Source: Hirsutella rhossiliensis
Taxonomy: Eukaryota > Ascomycota > Sordariomycetes > Hypocreales > Ophiocordycipitaceae
Assembly (NCBI RefSeq): GCF_020360975.1
Contig: NW_025408674.1
Span: 2,728,001-2,792,000 of the forward strand
Direction: 5' to 3'
Length of the DNA: 64,000 bases
Both the position numbers and the translations under genes were made by a program. Positions 43,607-55,713 of the stretch are shown one piece after another. Positions within the stretch are counted from its first letter, which is position 1; each line of letters starts with the position of its first letter. The notes beneath the pieces are model-generated. The model saw only the letters and a list, made by a program, of their open reading frames with translations, searched no databases and had not been told where the DNA came from.

Positions 43607-43621
43607 GAAGTGGCTCCAAGA
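43607..43621 (+). repeat. target-site duplication, right copy
   Basis: Same fifteen bases as 40724-40738. Coding similarity to LINE proteins stops here. Confidence 0.88.
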
Positions 43622-43916
43622 CGGTGGTTCCCGGAGTTGGTCTAGGGTAGGCCAATCAAGTACCGCTCGAGCCATGCGTGTGCAGGCTGAAGCCTTGCGC
43701 TGCGCCCGGACCAGCCAACCCACTGGACCAAGTATCCACCACCTCAACTACCTACGTACCAGCTAGTAGCTCCGGAGCCTCTTCCGCCTTCACAGCTCCC
43801 CCCCTGGTCCTCGCCCTTGACAATCCGACTGCAACGCTCGACAGACACGATTCCGCACGGAGCCGGTGCCGCAGAACAAGACTATCAGCCGTCGAGATCC
43901 TCCCTCAGCCATCGCC

Positions 43917-45544
43917 ATGGGATCAGACCCCCAGTATGCCAAGTGGCCCTTGCTGCCGCTGTCCCAGCATGTCTTCACACTCACAAACGCCTACGCCACG
44001 AGGACGGCCCAGCAGGCCGCCGTCAAGGCGCTGCAAGACGCCATTGCCGAGGACAAGATGGCGCCCTTTTATCGCTATCTGGCGCACCCCATCGACGGCG
44101 TCCTCAACGCAGTGGGCGAGGGCGGATCGTCGGCACCCGGGAAGCCTCTGAGCCGAAAGTCGAGCTTGGTAGGCATGGTGGCGACAAAGGCCACGGCCAC
44201 CAACGTGAACCTGCCTTGGAACGAAGACCTATACTCGAGGCTCAAGGAGGAAAACGACAAGGAGCTGGCCGAGTTCCAAAAAGAAGAGGACGAGGCCGTC
44301 GAGCAGGCCGGAGACACCGAAATCATGGCAGCCAAGGGCAAGAGGGCAGAGTTCTGGGCTCGAGTGGGAGACAAGGTATGCTGGCCCAACGCTTGAACTC
44401 TTCACCTCACGCACGAGTTGCTGACCGCCTCGCAGGACAAGGCGATTGCTGCGTACGAAAGCGTGTTTGAGAAGACGGGCATTTTGGGCACCAAGATCGA
44501 CATTGTCCTTGCTAAAATACGCATGGGCCTTTTCTACGGCGACAAGGCCTTGGTGAAAAAGTACGTCGAAAAGGCAAAGGCTCTGGTCGACTCGGGCGGT
44601 GACTGGGACCGCCGAAACCGGCTCAAGGCCTACGAGGGCCTGCATCTCCTCACCGTCCGCTCCCACAACCTCGCCGCGCCCCTCCTGCTCGACTCCCTCT
44701 CCACCTTTACCAGCTACGAGCTCTGCACCTACTCCAGCCTCGTCGTCTACTCGGTGCTGGCAGGCTCCGTGTCGCTGAAGCGCGTCGACTTCAAGTCCAA
44801 GGTGGTCGACGCACCCGAGATCAAGGCCATCATGGGCGATGGCGAGGACAAGCTGCTGGCGCTGAGCGGCGCCCTCAGTGCCGGTCCGGGCGCCGACGAC
44901 ACCATGGGCGACCAGGCGCCCCAGGCTGCCACCACAACGGCCGTCAACCTGACGACCCTGGGGACCAGCACCGAGCAGCCCGAGGCCGAGATGGCCATCG
45001 ACTTTAGCCCGCTTGCGCTGCTGGTCAGCAGCCTGTATAATGGAAATTATAAGACCTTTTTCCAGTCCCTCGCCGATGTCGAGGAGCAGTTCCTCAACCA
45101 AGACCGCTATCTCCACGAGCACAAGAACTGGTTCATCCGCGAGATGCGCCTCCGCGCTTACCAGCAGTTGCTGCAGAGCTATCGCGTCGTCGGCCTGGAG
45201 AGCATGGCCAGCGACTTTGGCGTCACCGTCGACTTTTTGGATCGGTGAGTCGATGCCCATTTCCACTCTTTTCCCCTTGTCTTGCCACCCCGCCCGTCTC
45301 GTTCTTGCATGTGGTACGGACTGCAAAGCTAACGAGGGCTTGAAGTGACCTTGCGAGATTCATCGCCGCCGGCCGCATCCCCTGCACCATCGACCGCGTC
45401 TCGGGCAAGGGCGTCATCGAGACCAACCGCCCCGACGACAAGAACAAGCAGTACCAGGACGTGGTCCGCCAGGGCGATCAGCTCATCACCAAGCTGCAAA
45501 AGTACGGCCAGGCTGTACGGTTGAGAGGTAGCGAGAGGGCGTGA
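43917..45544 (+). CDS. rpn7: 26S proteasome regulatory subunit Rpn7
   Basis: Exons 43917..44375, 44436..45244, 45346..45544; 488 aa. It starts MGSDPQYAKWPLLPLSQHVF. The middle is a helical repeat array (KAIAAYESVFEKTGILG, DKALVKKYVEKAKALVDSGGDWDRRNRLKAYEGL). The C-terminal PCI domain includes HKNWFIREMRLRAYQQLLQSYR, VTVDFLDRDLARFIAAGRI, CTIDRVSGKGVIETNRPDD and the closing helix. Known role: a non-ATPase lid subunit needed for lid assembly. An insert rich in Ala, Thr and Gly lies between the repeats and the PCI domain (about residues 305-345). The LINE inserted about 300 bases upstream, probably at or near its promoter. Intron 1 has a clear CTGAC branch point. Confidence 0.94.
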
Positions 45545-45911
45545 AGAGATTGAGACAATGCTTGGTCGGGAGAAGGGCATATGCAGTGGCTCAGGAGCAA
45601 GGGGATTGTTGCCTCGGCGCTTGTGGGGATGAGGCTATCGGCGCGGGTTGCAGGTATCGTAGCTTACTGTATAAACATGAATTCAGGGCAGCTATTGTTG
45701 CTGCGACTTGGGGTGGAAACATGGGTGGTGAGAATCTGCATGTAATCACGGCCTTGAAACCGATAGTTCGAGCCCTCTCTTCTGCTTCCAAGTACAATTA
45801 AAGCGCGCTTGTCTACTATGTATAAACCATGAGCGGTGATGTGATCCTTCTCGCCGGGCGCGTACCGACATGCTAAAACACAAGTTTTGTTCCATTGCCG
45901 TGGCCTGCTCT
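45545..45911. other. convergent 3' regions of rpn7 and the aminotransferase
   Basis: Two 3' UTRs; no other feature seen. Confidence 0.5.
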
Positions 45912-47422
45912 CTACCTGTACTGGTCCATAAACTCCTTGTGAAACTTGACGATGCTGCCGACCCACTCGGTGCCGGGGGCCAGGAAGGTGGTGCGGAAGT
46001 GCAGTGTGCCCTCGGCCTGGCCGAAGCCGGAGCCGGGGATGACGCAGATGCCCGTGGCCTCGAGCATGCGCATGCAGTAAAAGTCGTCGGGGGCGCGGCC
46101 CTCTGCGGCGGCGGCGTCGACGGCCTTTTGGGGCAGGCGAATGGTTGGGAAGAGATACATGGCGCCTTGGGGCTCTGCGCAGGCGACGCCCTCCATCTGG
46201 GAAAAGGCGTTGCGGAGGGCGGTGGCGCGCTCGCGGAGGCCCTCGTGAATGCCCGAGTACTCCTGGTTGTAGAGGTCGTACGACGGGTCGCCGGGCCTGG
46301 GCGGGTTGACCATGAGCTCGACGAGGCACTGGCCGATGACGGGGGCGCAGAGCATGATGGAGACGAATTTGTAGATGTTGGCCTCGACATCGGGGTCGAA
46401 GCCGACGAGCTCAAAGTAGCCGCCGCGGTGGCCGCACTCGCCCACCATGCCCTTGGAGATGCTGTGGAGCGAGGCCAGCTCAACGGCGTCGTACCTGCCT
46501 GGCGCCTCCTTTTGCATCTGGCGCAGGACGCCCTTGAAGCTGTGGAACTTGCCGACAAAGACGTTTGTCTGGTAGACCTCGTCGGCCATGAGCACCAGGT
46601 TCTCGCGGCTGGCAAAGTCGATGACGGCACGGACGTCGTGCTCGGAGAGCGAGGCGCCCGTGGGGTTCCCCGGGTTGATGATGACGATGCAGCGGACGTC
46701 GGTGCCGGCGGCCTTTGCCTTGTCGTAGGCGGCCTTGATGGTGTCGAGGTCGGTGCCCCAGGCCCGGGACTCGTCGAGGTTGTAGGGGACAGCGGTGGCG
46801 TTGAGGAGGGAGAGGCTGGCGGTGTAGAGGGGGTACTGGGGGATGGGGATCATGATGCCCGTCGACTTGTCGGCGCAGATGACGTTGAGGAGGGTGTTGA
46901 CGCCGGACGAGGCACCGGCCGAGAGGTAGATGTGGGCGGCATCGGCGGGGAAGCCATCGCGTCCTGGAGCATGCAGCGGTTAGCAGGACCACGATGCCGG
47001 TCTGCGTCAAGCCCCGGGGCCAAGGCCGACTCACTCTCGAGAAAGGCGGCGACGCTCTCCCTGATGGCCGGGGCGCCGTTGCTGGCGCTGTAGGCGCCGA
47101 CGGAGCCAACCTGCTTCAGCAGCCACTTGGCACGCTCAACGACGTCGGTCTTGTAGCCGAGGCCATTGACGAGGACATGCTCCTTCTCGAGCAGCTGCGG
47201 GTTCTCGAGCAGACTGCAGACCTGGCGGAAAAAGGTAATGGGCTTCTGGTCGAGCTGCTGGGGGTTGCCGATGTTTGCCGAGACGACGTGCTGAAAGGGC
47301 AGGCCGGCGTCGCCCTTTGCCAGCCGCGCGCGGAACTCCTCCGACTTGACGGCGAGCTCGCCGCGGACGGCGTACTCGGCCCGCCGGACGTTGGGGTTGA
47401 TGGTGTCGACGGTCAGTCTCAT
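45912..47422 (-). CDS. alt1: Alanine aminotransferase (class I/II PLP enzyme)
   Basis: Exons complement(45912..46963, 47035..47422), 479 aa. Order of landmarks: NPNVRRAEYAVRGELA, SANIGNPQQLDQKPITFFRQV, VGSVGAYSASNGAPAIRESV, RDGFPADAAHIYLSAGASSG, PIPQYPLYTA, INPGNPTGASLSE, LMADEVYQTNVF, SISKGMVGECGHRGGY (the Lys that binds PLP) and GEC/GHRGG typical of alanine transaminase. It interconverts alanine and 2-oxoglutarate with pyruvate and glutamate. No mitochondrial presequence is visible from MRLTVDTINP; a leader rich in CAC/CCA repeats lies upstream, so a longer form starting elsewhere is possible but unsupported. The intron is GTGAGT ... GCTAAC ... CCAG. Confidence 0.92.
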
Positions 47423-49078
47423 CGTCGTGGACTGGAGGCGACGCTGGTGGTGGAGGAGGAGGAGGTGGTGGTGGTGGTGACGTGGAGATGGTCGCTGCGT
47501 CTTTGGCGGGGCTGCTGCGCTGCTGCGGTGGAAATGGGATCGAGGGGTCGTTGCTGTGTTTGTTCCTCAGGTGTGAGCCAAAGCGGGAACCTCTCTCCTT
47601 CCTAGCAGCCCCCCCCCTTATGAACCATGAGGGTGTAGCCAATGACAAGAAAGATGCGCATGGATGGAATACAGTCAAACTAATACCAAGAGACGGGGAC
47701 CACCAGTGAGCAAAGGCCGGGCGAGCCTCTCGGGCGAGCTAGGAAAGCCAACGGGCGTTGCAACGGACGGCCGAGTCAGGGTGACCAACGACCTGACGGC
47801 TGAAATGTGGGATATGCCGCATGTACTTGATAGACGGCACTGCTGCTGCTCCAAGGCCATCCTCATCCTCATCATGCCCCGGCACTCGCTCGGCTCTTGC
47901 TGTCCTCCACCGTCTGGGTGCGACCCTCAGCGCCTGCTGGGCAAGCTTTCGCCCTGTCCTCTCCGACGGATCCTGTCCTCTCCGATGGATGCTGCACAAC
48001 GGAAAAGGGCGGAAAGAAAATCATTCTCCTCGTCTTACGGAGTATGTACATACCAACAACAGGGCCCGCGCTGGCCGTCAGGGCCGCGGCACCACCCATG
48101 GCCGACAACGGCCGTCTCGTCGCCGCAAGGCTCATGGTCGCCGAGGCCTCCCGGCGATAATCGCGGCTGATGAGAGGTGGCAGAAGGCGGGCGGAATCGG
48201 CTGCTATGCCGCTTGTTGACGGACTCGTCGCGGCCTGTGGGGAGGAAGCGGCTGGACGGCAAAAGTAGGGATGGATAATGTGCTCGCTGGCATCCAGCAA
48301 AATGCTGAGGTACTCTCGTTGCCCACCCAGGCCGAGACGCCTTGTCCCAACAGCTCGGAAAAAGCACCGAGGTCGACACGGCCACCGGTGCTGTATCAAT
48401 CAGTGGACTGGCTCTCGCACGGTATTCAGTGAGCGAATGCCCGAGAGCAGAAGGAAAAGATAAAGAAAAGGGAGAATCAGCGAAGTGCCAGATCCAGCAA
48501 GATTAGGTGGCTTCATCCCGAAACTGCCGCCGACCCCAAACTCAATGCTGCTGACGCTTCCGTCGTCAGTCTGTGACTTTGGCTCTCGCCGTAAATGACA
48601 TCGGTAGACCCCGCCAAGGAGAGAGCAGCTGCCTCCCTCCACCAAGTATTCGGTCCGTCGAAAAGGTTGAGCATTCATTCAGGTCAAGTCATGTCGAGGA
48701 ACATGTCTCTGTCAATGTATTTACAATAGATACCCAGGATCTTTACTCGTACCGCGAGCGCATGCTCCAGAGTATGAAGTAATACATGGGAAACATCTCG
48801 GTCAATTCTTGTTCCAATTCTTATCCCAAAAGAGCCGCGAATAACTTCAGACGGCCATCATGTGTGTGGTTGCGCACGTCTCACGAGCCCTGTAGATCGG
48901 CGGTACCTCTCTGGGCTGGGTACGAAGTCACCTCTCGGCGCCACTTTCCCCCGACGCCGCTCCCACCCAGCAGCAGCCAAGCTCGTTCCGAAATTCTGCC
49001 TGCGCATTGGTCTTTGCCATCCACATCACCACCGAGCTTTGGGCCTGTAGCCGTGGCTACACCTTTGCAACCGCAGCC
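47423..49078. other. divergent intergenic region
   Basis: It contains a (CAC/GTG)n-like run at 47452-47480 (minus-strand leader of the aminotransferase). No gene recognised; short overlapping frames near 47870-48400 are compositional. Confidence 0.45.
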
Positions 49079-49415
49079 ATGGCCAAGAAAGGTGAGCCAT
49101 CCTTCATCCTCGCTGCGCTGGCTGGCAGGCCCCGGCATAGCTGACATCCGGCGTCCACTATAGCCAAGGCTCGCTTGATCCACGTCCGCCTCATCTCAAT
49201 GGCCATGACCGGCTTCTTCTACACCTTCAAGCGTCCTCGGACAGCCCCCATGATGGGCATGATGAAATACGACCCCATCGGTGCGATAAGCCATGCTCCT
49301 CTCCTGAATCCTGCAATTGGCTTCTCTCCTCTCCATCCACCGGGAGCTAACTCTCGTCTCCGCCCCAGTCCGCAAAAAGGTCCTCTTCCTCGAATCGAAA
49401 AAGAGATCAAAGTGA
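49079..49415 (+). CDS. mrpl39: Mitochondrial ribosomal protein bL33m
   Basis: Three small exons, 49079..49091, 49164..49280, 49369..49415, give 58 aa starting [20 protein letters not shown]. Then come [26 protein letters not shown], and the basic end SKKRSK. This is the bL33 fold of the mitochondrial large subunit (yeast Mrpl39), normal in length. All three splice phases agree (13, 117 and 47 bases). The gene is easily missed because its longest exon is under 120 bases. Fungal bL33m usually lacks the zinc-binding cysteines, as here. Confidence 0.88.
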
Positions 49416-49877
49416 CGGCAGCCGACCATCGAGACCAACTGCAGTGGATGCCATCTGACTCGCCATCTCGGCTTTCCTGGGTGAAGCCCCGGTGTACAAA
49501 ATAAGTGTGTATCAACGGCATGGGCATGACCGGAGTTCGGGGCTAGGGGTGCGCGCTTGCGCTTGAAGGAACACTTCTCTTGCGAACCATTGACTACTCA
49601 TCGCCATCTTGAAAGATTGGATGCGCGAGTTCCGAACTCGGCTTTGGAGCAAGTTTGAGAAGCTAAGCTACACATTATTTGTCATCAAATCTAGGTCCAA
49701 GTGCCCTGATGCATGTCTAGACAAGGTGCGGCGACACACGTCGACGTGCAACAGTGTGAGCTGTTTAATTTGAGGCCGCAATGCCAAGTCCGACAAGTCG
49801 GACCCTTCCTCTGCGTCAAGTGCATGGCCGGTCCCACCGTTGGATCTTTCCCGAGCCGGTCCAGGCAGCTCTCCCCA
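49416..49877. other. convergent 3' regions
   Basis: 3' ends of the ribosomal protein gene and of the coiled-coil gene. Nothing else seen. Confidence 0.45.
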
Positions 49878-52800
49878 TCACTCAACATGCGTTTCATGCT
49901 GAGGAGCGTCATCCCCGGCTTGGACACTGCTTCCCATCACGGAAGCATCCGCGTCGAGCTTGGCCCTCTTGCCACCCACGCTTGGAGCGTCATCCGTACC
50001 TTGCAGACGACGCTTGGCCATATCGGCCGACTTCTGGCTTTCGTTCATGCACGCGAACCGGCCGTCTCTTTCAAAGTCGGCAACGGTAGGGAGACTCCAG
50101 GCCAGGTGTGACCGTTCACTGGGCACGAGTTCTGCCCGGATCTGCTCCACCACTGCACTGGCCGCCGCTACCCTGTCTCTGCCCACGACTGGTCGATTGT
50201 ACTGACTCTGATGGAGATTGATCCTGGTGGCTTGCTCCTGTAGTCTGATCGCATCTTGCGAGGACGTTGCAGACAGCTTCAAAATCGATCGCGGCTGCGC
50301 GGCACCACGTCGCCGCATTTGTTCCTGGTGGACTGAAGGAGGAGGCGAGGGCGAGAGGACTTCTCCGGCCGGGCTGTAAACGGTAACCTTGCGTCTGAAG
50401 AAGGGTGCCTCTTCCAGGTCACAATCGTCGTCCAGGCCTGCGTCCGGGTTTCCCTGGGTCGTCAAAGATTCGATCTCGATGCTCGTGACAAGCCGGTCAT
50501 TGGTAGGATGTTGCCTTCCTTGAGACTGCGCGTCCGCTTCGTCCGCTGAGTGGTCATCACGGCTACCGTCTGCGGCTTCCGCCTTCTCGAGATGCTGTAG
50601 CGCCCAATGTCGTTCGTGAGTCAGGTATTGCGCTGTTGAGTGCAGGATTTCGTTCATTCGAGCCATCTTGCCAAGCGTCATGTCAAACCTCTCCATCTGT
50701 GGCACTCGATGTTGGATCTCTCTCAGCTGGCCACGCAATGCGTCGACGGTTTGGATGTCTCTCTGCCATCTCCCGCGAAGCTCCTCAGTTGCTTTGGCCT
50801 GCTTTTCGAGGTCTCGGACCTGGCGTTGAAGTTTGGAAACCAAAGCATTGCCATCGTGCACACTGCTCTCGGCGCCATTTTGCGAGCCGTTTCCTTTGGC
50901 TACCGTCAGATGGTCGTTCACTGCTCTGAGCTGACTCTCCAACGCGGCCAAGGCCGTCTGGTTTTGTCGAAGATGCTCTTCAGACCTCTCCTTCTCCTGA
51001 AAGAACCCCTCATCCAGATTGCTTCGAAATTCAGTAAAAACTTTGTGCAAGGCGTTCTGAACATCTTCGTCGCTAGAAGCTCGATTGTTTGCCAGGGCTT
51101 CAACCTTTGCCGCATAGGCCTCCGAGGTCAGTTGAAGCTGTTGTTCCAGGTGGCCGACTCTCTCATCGCGCCCGGCGAGCTTCGTGTCAAGATCAGCTTG
51201 CCTCCTTTGGATCTCGTCTTCGCGAAACTGAAACTCCTGTTGGAAGCGCTCCTCCAGAAACTGCTCGATTCGCTGGAATGTGTCCAGAGCTGTCCGCATG
51301 CGAGACTCTAGATTTTCAAGAGCATCTCGAATTTGGTGTTTACCCTCTTCCTCTAGTGCCTGAGATGCTGCGCGATTGTCGTCTTGGTCCCCAAGAAGGC
51401 GTTTGATGTCGCTGAGTTCCCTTCCGCACGCGAAGCCGAACCCCGTAATCCTTTGCTCTGCGCGCTCCTGATTGCAAGCTACATCGGCAATGGAGGAAAC
51501 GACCCTGGGTCATTGTCAGAAGAACGCTCGGCAAAACAGCACGTCGACTTACTGAGTAGAAATGGCATCGCCAATGCCTTGTACTGCATGCTTGAGAGCA
51601 GCCAGTGATACGTTGTTCGCCTCTGCAACCTGTACATGATGTGTCAAAGCGCTGAGCCTTTCCATCACATTAGAAGAAAATTCTTTACATATGACGCGCA
51701 GAGAGTACCTGTTGTTGATTTGATCCATTATGCTCGCACTTCTTTGCTCATTGAGGGTTTTCTCGGTGCAATCTTTGAGGAGAGACTCCATTTGAGAAGC
51801 CATATCCTCAATCGTGTGCTGCGTCACTTCTTGCAATTCGATTTGCCGACGTAAGCTCTCCGTCACTTCTCTCTCGTGGCGGATGTTGTCTTCTTGTTCC
51901 TGAACCCTGCGCCGAAGCTCGCTGATGGTCTCCTCCTCTGGAGTAAGAGGTTAGTAATAGCTCAACAAGGCAGGATGGGGGCAAATCACTCAGTCTGTTC
52001 TCCCGGTCCATCTTGTCACGAAGCTCTTGAAGGCATCGCATCATTTCCTCCCGCTTCTGACGGCCCTTCTCGAGAGCCTCATCAACTTTGGTGGATTCGG
52101 CAACGCGTTTCTCGTTTTCCTTTCTCAGTTCGCTCATTGAGTCTTCGTAAAAGGTCTGAGATCTCTTGTACAGATCTTGCTGTTCGTGAATCGCTTCGTT
52201 GAGCTTGTCTCGAATCTGGCGCTGTTTGTCCCGAAGCTCGGTCGCTCGCGTTTGAGACTCGAAAAGCTGGCTGCGAAGCGTTTCAACCTCGCCACTCAAG
52301 CGCTGGTTCTCGCTGGTCCTGTGCGAATAATTTTCCTCAAGTTGATGGCAGTGACGCTCAGCATCCTCCAACTCACACTCCTTCTTCTTGAGCAGGGAGC
52401 GGGACTCGGACAACATCAGGTCCTGACGTTGGAGACGACGTTGAAGACGCTCGATTTCCCAGTTGGCTTGATTCCTCTCGTCCTCTGCAATTTGAATGCA
52501 CTCGTTCCAGTACTGGGCAACCTGATGCATGGCCAGCATCTTCCGCTCAGGATCCGGCCGAAGGCGAGGCTTGTGAGCATCGGTGCGCTTCTTGGACACG
52601 TTGCTTGTTCGCGACTCGGATCTGTGGCGTGAAAGCATGTCTCGATGGGAGGAAGCACGAAGTTGAGCAGGTCGGTGTGCCGTCGAATGCCTCGGTTTCC
52701 CAGGACTTGGGTGGACTGGCCTCTCCAAGTCTCCGCAAGTGCTGGTGGGCGAGGATCGCCTCTGGACGTGATCGTTTACCAGACAAGACTTCTCTGGAGT

Positions 52801-53610
52801 CCTCGGATCCATTGAGGGCTCCTGTAGATGGGAGCCGTCTGAAAACGCGCGGACGCTGTCGTGGTAGTGATTGTCGTTGGCCGCCTTGTCTTTGGGACTT
52901 TTCGTCAACTGGCCGTCATGGATGGTTTTCGCCGGGAAGGATTCAGGAAGACGATTGCGCAGTATCGCATGTCCCGCTTCTTCTCGATGTCTGAGTGCCG
53001 AAGCTGCCTCAGCCGGCTCGCCAAGCTTCTGGGACGCCCGAGCCGAAGATGGCAGCTCTTCTGACACCGGCCGAGATGCAACTTCGGCGGGCGGAGTATG
53101 GACTGTATCTAGATGAGTTGCTTCAGGTGATCTGAGCTGGCAAGAGCCCCGCCGCCGTGGCATTGGCGAGACGTGTCGGCTAGTTGGGAGGGATAGTTCA
53201 TGGAGAGGCAGCGGGTGACCTCTCGGGATAGCCATGGACCCATGAGTCTGCCTTCCCGAGCCCGAAGCATGCACCTTTGGACTTTCGAACAGAGGGCTCG
53301 CATTTGTCTGCTTCTTTCCGGCGTCGGAAGGCTGGCAACTAGGTCTCTCCGAGAACTGGCCCGGGCGAGGAGGCTTTTTGAAACCAAACGAAAATCCCTC
53401 TCCCAGTGCCGTCTCGGATATCTCATCTCTGGCCGCAGAGAGTCCCTGGAAGTAGTTGCTTTTCAGGGGTGTTTTTCCGTGGTGAGAGGAGTCCGGTAAG
53501 GTTGAGCCAAGACCCTTGACATGTCGCTCGTGAGCAGGCAGGTGGCAAGCCTCGGCACTGACCGCCCTCGATGGCGATATGCTTGGGCTGCCAGCAGGCG
53601 GAGTCGACAT
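49878..53610 (-). CDS. 1,210-residue coiled-coil protein, function unknown
   Basis: Exons complement(49878..51504, 51553..51937, 51990..53610). The first 340 residues are disordered, rich in Ser, Pro, His and Arg, and contain several S/T-P sites. Residues about 345-580 and 590-930 are long coiled coils (for example WEIERLQRRLQRQDLML, ETLRSQLFESQTRATELR, HLEQQLQLTSEAYAAKVEAL). The C-terminal 280 residues are again disordered, with FFRRKVTVYSPAGEVLSP, RSILKLS and a basic GGKRAKLDAD near the end. That is the plan of a structural protein of the synaptonemal complex or spindle pole: disordered, coiled coil, disordered. It resembles Sordaria Sme4-type proteins in layout only. No motor, kinase or SMC motif is seen. 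The second intron was set at 51505 because it alone keeps phase and has CTGAC and CCCAG. Confidence 0.75.
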
Positions 53611-55038
53611 CTCTTCGGCTCAATGAGAGCTGCAGCACCAGGCCCTCAAGGGTGGCGTTTGGATGGATTGGTTGGGCTCGTACTCGTGGATCGAGTCTGA
53701 CGACGGCACCAACCGTGCAACCGAGAGAGACGGCGGATGAAGGGAGAGCCCAGTCAAGGCCGGCGCAACCGTGTTTCTAGAGGGATCTTTGCTGTGGGAA
53801 AAAATGGAAGCGTTGTGGCATTCCGAGGTGACGCGCAGTTCGAGGAAGGAGCAGCTCGCCAGTGGACGGCCCGTGATGGAGGCATTCTGCTCCTGCCCAG
53901 CGGTGTCGCAGTATTGTACACGGTACTTCACTGGCAGTATGCTAGACTGACCGATCCTGGGAGTACCTGCGACAACTTGGGTACCAGTGTGCGAGCATCT
54001 GCAGCTTCAGCCACGGCGGCAGCGCAGAGGAGATGGATAAATCCCCGGGCCATCAAGCAGGCATTCTTCATACTTGCCAACCCAAGACGCGTTGGCGAGC
54101 GCTGACACTACAAGCAGTCGGAGGTCGGAGGACGTCTCGTTGTCCAATGCCGTTCTCCTGTGAATAAGAACGGCCAAGGTCAGCCAGAAGTAGAGGCCGT
54201 TCCAGCAACCAATAAGTCAACGGCTGAGAATTTGACGCCATCATTGCCGTGCCCAAGCATATATGGATACAGTCCGTACCTGGTAATCCCTGGGCCTTTT
54301 CCCGAGTGACGCAGGCAGTGCCCTTTAGACTGAGTCTCCTAAATCCCCAGGCATCACGCCCTGAACTTGTTTCCTCCTCAGGTTTCCCTCCTTTCCAAAG
54401 GTGGCATCGCCGAATGAAGCGTTGTCGCTCTGCGTGCAGCGTCGAGAGCTCCCCTGCATGGCGAAGGCGCCCTGCACACGCAGCATCCAGCTTCAGGAAC
54501 ACGCGCGGCCATCAGAATTGACGAATGCAATGCCTCTGGACATGACGATGCGCTTGCTCTCCACCTTGGATTCGCTGAAGAACAAGAGTCGTGACATGTT
54601 TCTCATGGCGACATCTCATTGGCAGCCACCTAGGCCGAGACTGTTTTGCCCGGCGCTTCCACATCTCCATCCACCAATCATGGTGGCTTCACGGCTTGAT
54701 ATCCAACTCTTGGTAGCTTCGCCAGCCCAACGTGCAGGACCCCGGTCAGGGGGCGACCAATCGGCGTCACGGGCGGCAGCTGATGCACGGTGCATTGCCG
54801 GCGTCACACGCAAACAATTGCCCATGTTTCGACATTGCAGGACGGGAAATGGTAGGCTGAGTGAGTGTAAAACGCTGGCAGCCCTTGGGTTCCATCAGTT
54901 TGCTCTATTCCGGACTGGTTTTTCACATTTCATCCTCATCCTAAATCCTCCCCTCCAAAACCTAGACCCCCATCGATTAACATCCACTTTTTCGCCATCG
55001 TTGCCAACGACGCCTACCCAAGTCCAAGCCCAGACATC
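53611..55038. other. divergent intergenic region
   Basis: Promoters of the coiled-coil gene and of the membrane-protein gene. Frames of 80-250 codons occur but cross the next gene's leader and lack coding character. No RNA gene or repeat was recognised. Confidence 0.4.
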
Positions 55039-55577
55039 ATGGCTACAGAGACTCAGGCTTTCCCTCAGGCCACTCACATGCCATACCGGGGCGATGCAAA
55101 CGGCGGCCCTGCCCCGGGAGCAGAGTCTGGCGTTGATGCAGGCGCCTCTGGAAACAGCTCAGGCGCCATGAGCATCTCGACAGGCGGCTTGGTCATTATT
55201 GTTGTCATTGTCGTTGTCGTATGCCTGATCGGCGGTAAGACAAGCCCCAAACCAGACTCCTGATAGCTCAGCTGTCGTTCGTGAGAGTGCTGACGATCCC
55301 CCTAGTGACGACTGCAACCCTATTTTTCCTCGCCAAGAAGCGTGAGTGGAAGGTCAGGGAAAAGGTTAGAAGATCGGCCCGCAAGATGGTCACTGCTCTC
55401 ACGCCGAGGAGAGCAGAGTTTCCAGACTCGGCCAAAAAGTCAACAAAATCGTCACAAGGCGACCGCAAGAAGATCGCAGACAAGCTCTCCCCTTTTGCTC
55501 GACTCCGACCACAAGACCTGGAGAAGGGGACGGCCACGACCGAAGCCCGAAGCAAACACCGAGAGTCGGCCGTCTGA
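55039..55577 (+). CDS. small single-pass membrane protein
   Basis: Exons 55039..55234 and 55306..55577, 155 aa. The outer or luminal part (about 48 residues) is rich in Gly, Ala and Ser. One strong membrane helix follows (GLVIIVVIVVVVCLIG), crossed by the intron and continuing VTTATLFFLAKK. The rest is a very basic tail: KREWKVREKVRRSARKMV, then TPRR and LRPQDLEKG. The helix ends exactly where Lys/Arg begin, so the tail should be cytosolic. Short membrane proteins of this kind are widespread in Sordariomycetes without known function. Reading through the intron gives a stop at 55261-55263, so a retained intron would give a 74-aa form without the basic tail. Confidence 0.78.
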
Positions 55578-55713
55578 GCCGACTCGGGGCTGGTTGATAT
55601 GACTCCAGCAAGGCGGTGGACTGACCGTGCCATCTGGACATGTGCGATTTGCCAATTCCTGAGTCAAGTTGTCGCTGAAATTTTTGTCCATCGAAGGTCC
55701 GGGATTGCTATAT

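Noticed and set aside
43622..43747. LINE reverse-transcriptase frame continuing past the right target duplication
   Set aside because: Open by chance; the 15-bp duplication defines the junction and similarity ends there.
51600..51720. A further 79-base intron in exon 2 of the coiled-coil gene
   Set aside because: GTACTC...TACAG is possible, but splicing would shift the frame out of the heptad pattern; unspliced reading stays coiled coil.
54401..55171. 256-codon frame upstream of the small membrane protein
   Set aside because: It overlaps the first exon of the membrane protein in another phase and shows no coding character.
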